This document shows, in pieces, positions 1 through 5,185 of a stretch of DNA of 7,897 nt. The stretch lies in NCBI GenBank assembly GCA_026417845.1, contig JAOACM010000192.1, positions 1-7,897 of the forward strand. Direction: 5' to 3'. This stretch comes from Planctomycetota bacterium. GTDB taxonomy: Bacteria > Planctomycetota > SZUA-567 > H5-PLA8 > CALKMO01. The position numbers were made by a program, and so were the translations under genes. A model generated the notes under the pieces. That model was not told the DNA's origin. It saw only the letters and a program-made list of their open reading frames with translations, and did no database searches. The first letter of the stretch is position 1; every line of letters begins with the position of its first letter.

Positions 1-2
1 TG

Positions 3-233
3 ATATGTCTGGCGGCCGTGACTGTCCCATTCGTCCGGTGGTGGGGGGAACAGGGACTCGCCATCGCTACGCTGGTTGCCGCCGCCGTTCAATTGCTGCT
101 GCTTCTGCTGTGCATGGCCCGCATGACGAAATCGCTCGGCGCGCTCTGCCTGCCGGGGATGGACGATCTGCGGTGGGCATGGCGGACGCTGAAGCGGCGG
201 CTTCGGCCGGACGGCGGGGGATCGGGGGCGTAG
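3..233 (+). CDS. C-terminal end of a polytopic membrane protein, possibly a MurJ/MATE-like flippase (partial)
   Basis: The reading frame is open from the left edge and stops at 231-233, so about 76 C-terminal residues are visible. They hold a hydrophobic helix pair (ICLAAVTVPFV, then a G-E-Q-G-L-A-I-A-T-L-V-A-A-A segment running into six leucines), followed by a basic tail (RTLKRRLRP). A G-x-x-G-L-A-x-A-T-x-x-A-A pattern followed by a leucine-rich helix recurs in MurJ (lipid II flippase) and related polysaccharide exporters, so such a flippase is my best guess. MurJ usually continues with further helices, and here the protein ends soon after. It may therefore be a shorter relative or another transporter. 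The third codon positions are GC-rich, as in a real gene here. The start lies outside the window. Confidence 0.5.
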   Translation: MCLAAVTVPFVRWWGEQGLAIATLVAAAVQLLLLLLCMARMTKSLGALCLPGMDDLRWAWRTLKRRLRPDGGGSGA

Positions 234-377
234 GGGCCCGCGCGGAATTATTTGCCGCCTCGCATGTGTGGGGGGCGCAGGAAAGGGGGCGCTGGACATA
301 TGGAGCGCTATCGCTGTTCAGCTCAGGCGCACCATTACGAGCCGAACCTCCCAGTATGAATCCGGCAGACAGTTACG

Positions 378-417
378 CCCCGCGCGAAATTACGGCGCAC
401 AGCCTCATTTCGCGGGG
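378..417 (-). other. Stem-loop spanning the stop codon of the TIM-barrel gene
   Basis: The arm at 378-390 (CCCCGCGCGAAAT) pairs with 407-417 (ATTTCGCGGGG), giving 11 base pairs with a two-base bulge and a 16-base loop. The right arm is the last few codons of the minus-strand TIM-barrel gene, and the stop codon (405-407) sits at the stem-loop junction. No T-run follows on either strand, so it is not a classic intrinsic terminator. It may protect the mRNA 3' end. Confidence 0.45.
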
Positions 418-1268
418 GATGGATTGAGAACCGAGCCGAGAAATTCGGCGTAGGCCGGCAGGATGCGGTCCGGGTCGGGTTGCTTTTCGGTCACGGCCAC
501 GGACAGATATCCGCGGAAGCCGTCGGCTCTAAGCATCTCGATGATCTTCCCGAAAGGCACGAATCCCCTGCCCGGCTCGGCGAGGAATACCTGGGTCCGG
601 TCGTCGTTGAAGGCCATGTCATGCACATGGACGTGCCGGACGTGATCGCATATGATCTCGTAAGTGTCCTCAACCTGTTCCAAGACGCGTATGGGATGGA
701 CGACGTCCCAGAGTATGCCGAGCTTAGGACTGTAGACCTGCCTGATGACCTCCTTCAGGTACTTGCTGTGGCTGAAGGCGTCGTTGGTGGCCACGAGCAG
801 CGTGGAGCGGACATGTTTTTCCTCGGCGTACGAGCAGATATCGTCCAGCGCCTCGCAGATATAATCTATCACGCCGGGCGGTTCCATGCCGGCGGGGATG
901 TTTCCGCCCGGCAGACTGACGTAGGGGGCTCCGAGGGAATCAGCGAGGACCATGTAAGCCTTGACCTGTTCCACCGCCTTCGCGCGGGCCCGCGGGTCCG
1001 GTGCGGAGAGTGTCAGAGGAGTCGAGAGGCACGCAACCGCCAGATCCGCCTCATCGAATTGTTTCCTGACATCAGCCATGGCGCTTTTATCTGCATCCAG
1101 CTCGACTCCGTGCATATTTCCTTCGGCCACCTGCAGTTCCACACCGAGGTAACCATATTGCTTCATGGCGTCTATTATGGCGGCCACCGTCCATTCGGGG
1201 CATATACGGGTGACGAAACAGGTCTTCAGACCGTGCTGGATGCCGGCCGGCTGGGTTGGATTTGCCAT
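405..1268 (-). CDS. Xylose-isomerase-like TIM-barrel protein (sugar phosphate isomerase/epimerase family), catalytic glutamates missing
   Basis: This is a 287-residue protein, a normal length for the AP-endonuclease-2/IolE/IolI-type TIM-barrel fold. Family landmarks, numbered from the upstream GTG at 1283 (subtract 5 for this start), are: G-V-E-L-Q (47-51); the strand L-G-I-L-W-D-V-V-H-P with D193 and H196; H-V-H-V-H-D with H219; and a proline-glycine-rich loop before G-F-R-G-Y-L-S-V (255-262). The four metal ligands of the family are Glu, Asp, His and Glu. The Asp and His are present. The first Glu is A165 (L-L-V-A-T-N-D, where relatives have E-T-H-D) and the last is A263 (L-S-V-A, usually S-V-E). 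It is probably soluble, since no signal peptide is seen. It may be a catalytically dead or altered member. The ATG at 1268 is chosen because GGGGAGG (1275-1281) lies six bases upstream. The ATG at 1271 is possible. The GTG at 1283 overlaps the ribosome binding site. Transcription is from a promoter at 1348-1375. The substrate is unknown. Confidence 0.85.
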   Translation of the reverse strand: MANPTQPAGIQHGLKTCFVTRICPEWTVAAIIDAMKQYGYLGVELQVAEGNMHGVELDADKSAMADVRKQFDEADLAVACLSTPLTLSAPDPRARAKAVEQVKAYMVLADSLGAPYVSLPGGNIPAGMEPPGVIDYICEALDDICSYAEEKHVRSTLLVATNDAFSHSKYLKEVIRQVYSPKLGILWDVVHPIRVLEQVEDTYEIICDHVRHVHVHDMAFNDDRTQVFLAEPGRGFVPFGKIIEMLRADGFRGYLSVAVTEKQPDPDRILPAYAEFLGSVLNPSPAK

Positions 1269-1274
1269 CATTAA

Positions 1275-1281
1275 CCTCCCC
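1275..1281 (-). promoter_or_regulatory. Ribosome binding site that sets the TIM-barrel start
   Basis: The minus strand reads GGGGAGG, then TTA, then two consecutive ATG codons. Spacing is three bases to the ATG at 1271 and six to the ATG at 1268, favouring 1268. The longer reading frame from the GTG at 1283 would put this motif inside the coding region. Confidence 0.65.
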
Positions 1282-1284
1282 ACT

Positions 1285-1314
1285 AAAAACGTCGCGGGTC
1301 CTCACGAACCCGCG
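1285..1314 (-). terminator. Terminator-like hairpin in the 5' leader of the TIM-barrel gene (possible attenuator)
   Basis: On the minus strand a perfect 7-base-pair stem (CGCGGGT at 1314-1308 with ACCCGCG at 1299-1293) encloses an 8-base loop. ACG and a run of five T (1289-1285) follow, and the ribosome binding site comes 4-10 bases later. It lies between the promoter and the start codon, so it would act on the leader of this gene. GC stem plus T-run is terminator-like, but the run is short and offset by three bases. It could instead be a leader hairpin affecting mRNA stability or translation. No leader peptide or riboswitch core is recognised. Confidence 0.4.
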
Positions 1315-1347
1315 CCACGACGCCCCTTGGGGTTTGAGACACGGGGC

Positions 1348-1375
1348 ATTCTATTCCGGCGTCTCCGGGTGTCAA
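1348..1375 (-). promoter_or_regulatory. Sigma70-type promoter of the TIM-barrel gene
   Basis: The minus strand reads TTGACA (1375-1370, perfect -35 consensus), a 16-base spacer, then TAGAAT (1353-1348, five of six -10 bases). The predicted start of transcription is near 1341, giving a leader of about 70 bases that contains the 1285-1314 hairpin. A 6-base inverted repeat (GACGCC 1319-1324 with GGCGTC 1358-1363) flanks the -10 and start region and could be an operator, though its length allows chance. Confidence 0.6.
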
Positions 1376-1393
1376 GAATGAATGACGGGGGAA

Positions 1394-1591
1394 AAGCCGG
1401 TTGCGCTGTGCCCCAGGCGAGAGGGAGATTGGCGCGGGCGGCGATGGGTCTTACCCCAGCTCTTCAGATAGCAGAACACGCTCCCGCCAGATTGCGTTTT
1501 TCGCGATTTTTACCCCAGACGGCTTTCAGAGAGCGCCGGAGGCAGGCCTGCGTGCGCTCTCTCCGCGACTGTCCATTGCTTCTCCTCTGAC
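1394..1591 (+). repeat. Dispersed intergenic repeat, copy A
   Basis: This copy shares long blocks with copy C at the right edge: 16 identical bases (1394-1409 = 7808-7823), 17 identical bases (1432-1448 = 7845-7861), CTTACCCCAGC, and ACACGCTCCCGC. Its second half matches copy B: TCGCGATTTT (1501-1510 = 4688-4697), CCCCAG, AGAGCGCC, and CTCTGAC at the end (1585-1591 = 4770-4776). All copies have the same orientation. The first half folds as an outer GCGGG/CCCGC stem (1434-1438 with 1483-1487) around an inner TGGG/CCCA hairpin (1445-1448 with 1455-1458). No convincing ORF is carried, so it is either a non-autonomous element or a repeated structured RNA. It lies between the divergent TIM-barrel promoter and proS. 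Confidence 0.75.
1528..1562. repeat. Strong inverted repeat inside repeat copy A
   Basis: AGAGAGCGC (1528-1536) is perfectly complementary to GCGCTCTCT (1554-1562). The interior contains the 10-base palindrome GCAGGCCTGC, so almost the whole 35-base stretch can fold into one hairpin or cruciform. No T-run follows on either strand, so I do not call a terminator. Copy B has a different palindrome at the matching place (4703-4722), so a hairpin is kept here while its sequence differs. Confidence 0.6.
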
Positions 1592-2027
1592 GGCCTCCCT
1601 TGCGGATCAACAGCGCAACCGGTTCATTGGATGGGGAACCGTTTGTAAGGCAGCAAAAGGCCCTGCGGACGAAACTCGCTGCCCGGAAGGTTTTCGACAG
1701 AAATACTGGGCTGTCTGAGCGGATTCCGGCCGCGCAGGCCGGTGCCTTAGCGCCCTGCAATATGTCTGGGGGCTGCTTCCGCTTGTACCCCTCAGGTCCG
1801 CGGACATCTGCGCGCCCTTGCGAGGACGGGCGTAAGATGCCAAAGTCGAGTCGTTTTTCTCTGAAGATACCCCGCCGTTGCATTTGACATCCGAGATTCG
1901 AAGCGACATCCTTGAACCACTGAGAACACGAGCGGAGTACAGGACGCCCCTGCGAAAAATCTCGGAGGGCAAACGGGGAGCGCTTCCGGGGCAAAATCCG
2001 GACACCGCTTTCTGGGGAGAATGCGCC
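1592..2027. other. Gene-free stretch upstream of proS
   Basis: No reading frame here resembles a known protein or has a convincing ribosome binding site; the 95-residue frame at 1600-1887 lacks one. Short hairpins are visible: CGGTTC/GAACCG (1620-1625 with 1636-1641) and CCGGCC/GGCCGG (1726-1731 with 1737-1742). A lone TTGACA (1884-1889) has no good -10 at the right distance. I see no T-box core motif, so no aminoacyl-tRNA-sensing leader is supported for proS. The proS promoter must lie here or within copy A, but I cannot place it. Confidence 0.4.
2014..2019 (+). promoter_or_regulatory. Ribosome binding site that sets the proS start
   Basis: GGGGAG lies eight bases before the GTG at 2028. 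This supports a GTG start over the upstream in-frame TTG at 1878, which would add 50 residues of non-family sequence. Confidence 0.6.
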
Positions 2028-3491
2028 GTGGGAGAAGAGACCGGATCGCGGGAACAGGAATCGAAGATCACGCCCAGGGCCAGAGATTACGCGCAGTGGT
2101 ATCAGGATGTCGTGAGGTGCGCCGATCTCGCCGAACCGGCCGAAGTGGTGCGCGGCTGCATGGTGATAAAGCCGCACGGGTACGCGATCTGGGAGAAGAT
2201 TCAGGCCGAACTGGACCGGCGGTTCAAGGCTCTCGGGCATAAAAACGCCTACTTCCCGTTGTTCATTCCGGAATCGTTCATCCGGAAGGAGGCCGAACAC
2301 GTCGAGGGCTTCAGTCCCGAGCTGGCTGTGGTCACGATCGGCGGCGGCAAGGAACTGACCGAGCGACTGATCGTCCGGCCGACGAGCGAAACCATAATCG
2401 GACATTTCTTCTCGAAGTGGATATCGAGCTACCGCGACCTGCCGCTCAGGATCAACCAGTGGGCTAACGTGGTCCGATGGGAGATGCGCCCGCGCGTCTT
2501 TCTGAGGACGACGGAATTCCTGTGGCAGGAGGGACACACGGCGCACGCCACGCACGAGGAGGCGATCGAGGAAACCCTGCGGATGCTGGAGGTGTACGAA
2601 TCTTTCGCGCGCGAGTTCATGGCCATGCCGGTCATCGCCGGCCAGAAGACGCCTTCCGAAAAATTCGCCGGCGCACTGACCAGTTATACCATCGAGGCCA
2701 TGATGCAGGATGGCAGAGCGCTTCAGGCCGGCACAAGCCACGACCTGGGCCAGAACTTCGGGAAAGCCTTCGATGTCAAATACCTCAGCAGGGAAGGCAG
2801 GCTCGAATACGTATGGCAGACATCCTGGGGCGTCTCGACCAGACTGATCGGTGCATTGATAATGTGCCATTCGGATGACAATGGCCTCGTCCTGCCCCCG
2901 AAACTGGCGCCGATACACACCGCCATCGTGCCGATATACAAGAGCGACGCGGAGCGGACGTCGGTGCTGGAAGCCTGCAACAGACTCGGCGGAGCGCTCC
3001 GCAACAAGGGCCTGTCTGTCGTCGTAGATGACCGCGACGAGTGCAAGCCCGGGGCCAAGTTCTTCGAGTGGGAGCGGAAGGGCGTGCCGGCAAGGGTCGA
3101 GATCGGCCCGAAAGACCTTGCGCGCGGGCAGGTGGCAATCAAAAGGCGCGACGGCGGAGACCGCTTCTTCGTCTCCGGGGATGCTGCGGCCGACAGGATC
3201 GTCGCGCTCATGGATGAGATACAGGATGCGCTCCGCAAAAGAGCGCTGGAATTCCGCGAATCTCACACAAGGACCTGCGATTCGTTTGACGAGTTCGTCG
3301 GGATAATGGCCGGACCGGAGGGGTTCGTGCGGGGTGGCTGGTGCGGGGATGCATCCTGCGAGGCGAAGGTCAGGGAAACCACCAGGGCCACCATCAGATG
3401 TATACCGCTTAACAACCCGAAGGAATCCTGTCCCTGCATGGTGTGCGGAAAGCCGGCCGGGGAGCGGGTCATCTACGCCAAGGCGTACTGA
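2028..3491 (+). CDS. proS: Prolyl-tRNA synthetase, eukaryote/archaeal-like (short bacterial) type
   Basis: This cytoplasmic enzyme charges tRNA-Pro with proline using ATP. The 487-residue protein opens with K-I-T-P-R-A-R-D-Y (13-21), as in the archaeal/eukaryotic-like class. Class II catalytic-core landmarks are R-P-T-S-E-T (117-122), the motif 2 region R-W-E-M-R-P-R through F-L-W-Q-E-G-H-T-A-H (150-173), and G-V-S-T-R followed by H-S-D-D-N-G-L-V-L-P-P (268-291). The anticodon-binding domain occupies about 295-405. The C-terminal domain has C439, C444, C468, C470 and C473, enough for a four-cysteine zinc site, and ends in a tyrosine (A-K-A-Y). A terminal tyrosine is typical of this class and contacts the active site. 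There is no INS editing insertion, as expected for this type. It is neither truncated nor frameshifted. A hairpin (3492-3542) directly follows the stop. Confidence 0.97.
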   Translation: MGEETGSREQESKITPRARDYAQWYQDVVRCADLAEPAEVVRGCMVIKPHGYAIWEKIQAELDRRFKALGHKNAYFPLFIPESFIRKEAEHVEGFSPELAVVTIGGGKELTERLIVRPTSETIIGHFFSKWISSYRDLPLRINQWANVVRWEMRPRVFLRTTEFLWQEGHTAHATHEEAIEETLRMLEVYESFAREFMAMPVIAGQKTPSEKFAGALTSYTIEAMMQDGRALQAGTSHDLGQNFGKAFDVKYLSREGRLEYVWQTSWGVSTRLIGALIMCHSDDNGLVLPPKLAPIHTAIVPIYKSDAERTSVLEACNRLGGALRNKGLSVVVDDRDECKPGAKFFEWERKGVPARVEIGPKDLARGQVAIKRRDGGDRFFVSGDAAADRIVALMDEIQDALRKRALEFRESHTRTCDSFDEFVGIMAGPEGFVRGGWCGDASCEAKVRETTRATIRCIPLNNPKESCPCMVCGKPAGERVIYAKAY

Positions 3492-3542
3492 GCCGAATCC
3501 GCCCCACGAGGCGGACGGCGCGGACTCCGGACAGAATTCGGC
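3492..3542 (+). other. Nested stem-loops directly after proS
   Basis: An inner stem TCCGCC/GGCGGA (3498-3503 with 3510-3515, six-base loop) sits inside an outer pairing GCCGAAT/ATTCGGC (3492-3498 with 3536-3542), starting one base after the proS stop. There is no T-run, so Rho-independent termination is unlikely. It may separate or stabilise proS mRNA ahead of the next gene. Confidence 0.35.
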
Positions 3543-3573
3543 CGCCGCGGGAGCAATCCGGCCGGGGTGCGTT

Positions 3574-3579
3574 TATACT
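3574..3579 (+). promoter_or_regulatory. Possible -10 element for a leaderless YprB-like mRNA
   Basis: TATACT lies four bases before the ATG and no ribosome binding motif precedes the start. This would put transcription initiation at or just inside the first codon. No good -35 lies 16-18 bases upstream, so the call is tentative and read-through from proS is the alternative. Confidence 0.3.
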
Positions 3580-3583
3580 GCCA

Positions 3584-4576
3584 ATGCTGCGCTCGACGTT
3601 CATACATCTGAACGGGGTAGGGCCTTCGCGCGAGAAGGCTTTGTGGAAGCGCGGCGTATTTTCGTGGGACGGGCTGCGGCGCCTGATCGAATCCGGCGAA
3701 TTCGCGAAAGGGCGCAGGGATATCCGGAAGGGAAGCAACGGAGCAATCACGGCCGGCACAGAGAAAGGCGCGCCTGATCGGGAGACCGGCGAGAAGGCAG
3801 TCGGGGAAAGGGAGACGATCGGCAGGCGCGACGGAATCCGGAAGCCGCCCGGCGCGCGACCCGAAGAACTGCTGGAGGAACTGCGCGCGAGCGAGGCGGC
3901 GATCGAGACGGGCGATGCCGCCTTTTTCGCCGACAGGCTCCCCATGCGCGAACGCTACCGACTGGCCCGCGATTTTGAGGGCCGCATCTGCTTTCTCGAC
4001 ATCGAAACCGGGCCGGTCGGCGGAGATATCTCTGGCATCACGGTCGCCGGGATATACGACGGGCGTCGCGCGCGGGTGCTGATCCGCGGCGCCGATCTGG
4101 GCGAGCTGCCCGATGCGCTGTCCACATATCCAGCGGTCTGCACGTTCAACGGCGCGTCTTTCGACATGCCCTGCTTGGCGGCCGAGTTCGGCCGTGGTTT
4201 CTACCGCGGTGCGCACATTGATCTGCGGCCCATACTGGCATCGGCAGGACTGCGGGGCGGGCTGAAGGCGATCGAGGCTAGGCTCGGACTGTCGCGCCCC
4301 CCGGGAGTAAGAGGACTGGACGGATTCGACGCGGTGCGCCTGTGGGTAGAGGCATCGGGTGGTTCGGCGGAGGCCTTCGAGCTGCTCGCGCGCTATAACA
4401 TGGCGGACACGGTCGTGCTCCACACGTTGCTCCGGTTGGCCTGTAACCTCAGGATTGCAGCGGGCGATCTGCCGTTCAGGCGTTTTGACGGCGCGGACGA
4501 TCCGGACGCATGGCCGGCCGCAGAAGACGCGCTGCGCTCCATGCCCCGTCCGGACTTCCTCCGCCGCACATGGTAG
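3584..4576 (+). CDS. YprB-like RNase H-fold nuclease (DEDD-type exonuclease family)
   Basis: A 330-residue cytoplasmic protein begins M-L-R-S-T-F-I-H-L-N-G-V-G-P-S-R-E-K-A-L-W, the helix-hairpin-helix-like start typical of YprB-type proteins (RNase_H_2 superfamily). The nuclease domain follows: F-L-D-I-E-T-G (137-143, metal ligands D139 and E141), F-N-G-A-S-F-D (188-194, D194), H-I-D-L (211-214), G-G-L-K-A-I-E (225-231), and A-R-Y-N-M-A-D-T-V-V-L (269-279, Y271 and D275). All expected DEDD acidic residues are present, so it should be an active metal-dependent nuclease. The physiological substrate of the family is not well defined. Residues about 43-92 form a charged, low-complexity segment that I do not associate with the family. 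The ATG at 3584 gives the family-like N terminus. It has no Shine-Dalgarno, and TATACT (3574-3579) ends four bases upstream, so a leaderless transcript is possible. It runs 92 bases downstream of proS. Confidence 0.85.
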   Translation: MLRSTFIHLNGVGPSREKALWKRGVFSWDGLRRLIESGEFAKGRRDIRKGSNGAITAGTEKGAPDRETGEKAVGERETIGRRDGIRKPPGARPEELLEELRASEAAIETGDAAFFADRLPMRERYRLARDFEGRICFLDIETGPVGGDISGITVAGIYDGRRARVLIRGADLGELPDALSTYPAVCTFNGASFDMPCLAAEFGRGFYRGAHIDLRPILASAGLRGGLKAIEARLGLSRPPGVRGLDGFDAVRLWVEASGGSAEAFELLARYNMADTVVLHTLLRLACNLRIAAGDLPFRRFDGADDPDAWPAAEDALRSMPRPDFLRRTW

Positions 4577-4590
4577 CGTAAAGGGCGCAG

Positions 4591-4776
4591 GACGGTTGCG
4601 ATGTCACCGGACGGGGATTTACGCGGGCGGCGAAGGGCCTCAACACAGGCTCTTCAGAGGAATCCCGCATCCGTCGTATAGCGTCTCTCGCGATTTTCCC
4701 CAGGCGCTTTTCAAAGAGCGCCCGATTCAAGCCGGCGCGCACCTTCCCCGCAATCGTCCGTCGCGCCCGCTCTGAC
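4591..4776 (+). repeat. Dispersed intergenic repeat, copy B (diverged)
   Basis: It starts 14 bases after the YprB-like stop codon. Blocks shared with copies A and C, in the same order, are CGGTTGCG, CGCGGGCGGCGA, CTCTTCAGA (A only), TCCCGC, TCGCGATTTT, CCCCAG, AGAGCGCC and CTCTGAC. The outer stem GCGGG/CCCGC (4623-4627 with 4664-4668) is kept. The inner hairpin is AGGGCCT/AGGCTCT (4634-4640 with 4647-4653, one G-T pair, loop CAACAC), a different sequence at the same place as TGGG/CCCA in copies A and C. A near-palindrome at 4703-4722 (GGCGCT...AGCGCC) is a second hairpin. No ORF is supported. Confidence 0.65.
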
Positions 4777-4842
4777 AACCGGCCCCGCGGCCCGGCAGCC
4801 AACCGGCTTGCGTCTTCCCCTCCACTGAGGGAACGGACGAAT

Positions 4843-4860
4843 GCCGGCAAGGATGCCGGC
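4843..4860. repeat. Short perfect inverted repeat (GCCGGCA/TGCCGGC)
   Basis: Seven base pairs (4843-4849 with 4854-4860) surround a four-base loop, AGGA. Because GCCGGC is itself palindromic, the block also reads as a direct repeat of ATGCCGGC. It lies in the gap between repeat copy B and the tRNA, where no gene is seen (4777-4971), and no T-run follows. Confidence 0.4.
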
Positions 4861-4971
4861 GTTCCCGGCAGTTACGGCTTTGCACCAGTGCTGTCTTACT
4901 GCGGATTTCCCGTTGCATTCCAGACGCTCCGGTGGATGATTTTTTATGCGAAAAGCGCGCGGGCGTTACGT

Positions 4972-5046
4972 TACCCGGTCGTCTAAGAGGTAGGACAAGG
5001 GACTTTGGATCCCTTAATGGAGGTTCGAATCCTCCCCGGGTAACCA
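4972..5046 (+). tRNA. tRNA-Gln, anticodon UUG, CCA encoded
   Basis: A full cloverleaf can be drawn. The acceptor is TACCCGG (4972-4978) with CCGGGTA (5036-5042), then A73 and an encoded CCA (5044-5046). T8 and C9 follow the usual tRNA-Gln pattern. The D stem is GTC/GAC, the anticodon stem AGGGA/TCCCT, and the loop CTTTGGA with anticodon TTG. The variable region is TAAT, and the T stem GGAGG/CCTCC has the loop TTCGAAT. The body is 72 bases before the CCA. It decodes CAA (and CAG by wobble). A possible promoter is TTGCAT (4913-4918) with TGATTT (4937-4942) at 18 bases, but it is weak. No terminator is visible before the downstream gene, so co-transcription with it is possible. Confidence 0.96.
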
Positions 5047-5173
5047 GCCGAGGGGAGCAGGGGCGATGGATGCGGATCGGCGCAGCGAATGCCGTCAGCG
5101 GGAGAGTGACCGGATCGGGCTTCCCGCCGGCGGCAGAACCGGAGAAATTCCCGTACCGGGAAGCTGTGTGACC

Positions 5174-5179
5174 GGAGGG
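5174..5179 (+). promoter_or_regulatory. Ribosome binding site that sets the HDAC-like start
   Basis: GGAGGG lies six bases before the ATG at 5186. Rival starts are an ATG at 5066 (GGGGAG about nine bases upstream), which would bury the twin-arginine motif 60 residues in, and a GTG at 5219 (GGGGGA upstream), which gives a shorter Tat leader. 5186 has the best motif and spacing. Confidence 0.55.
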
Positions 5180-5185
5180 ACCTGC

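Noticed and set aside
480..1274. 264-codon plus-strand frame over the TIM-barrel gene
   Set aside because: It is a shadow of the minus-strand gene, which has the family motifs, promoter and ribosome binding site.
1394..1591. Repeat copies as a CRISPR array or insertion sequence
   Set aside because: The copies are kilobases apart with no regular spacers, no transposase frame is present, and I could not see clear terminal inverted repeats or target duplications.
1878..2027. N-terminal extension of proS from a TTG at 1878
   Set aside because: The 50 extra residues do not resemble ProRS, TTG is a rare start, and a well-placed ribosome binding site supports the GTG at 2028.
1600..2027. T-box or other tRNA-sensing leader upstream of proS
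   Set aside because: I find no T-box core (AGGGTGG-like) sequence and no specifier/antiterminator layout.
1464..3266. 600-codon minus-strand open frame over proS
   Set aside because: It is antisense to a clear prolyl-tRNA synthetase and crosses repeat copy A. No domain is recognisable.
3443..3583. Upstream extension of the YprB-like gene overlapping the proS end
   Set aside because: The typical family N terminus begins at the ATG at 3584. The 47 upstream codons overlap proS in another frame and look non-coding.
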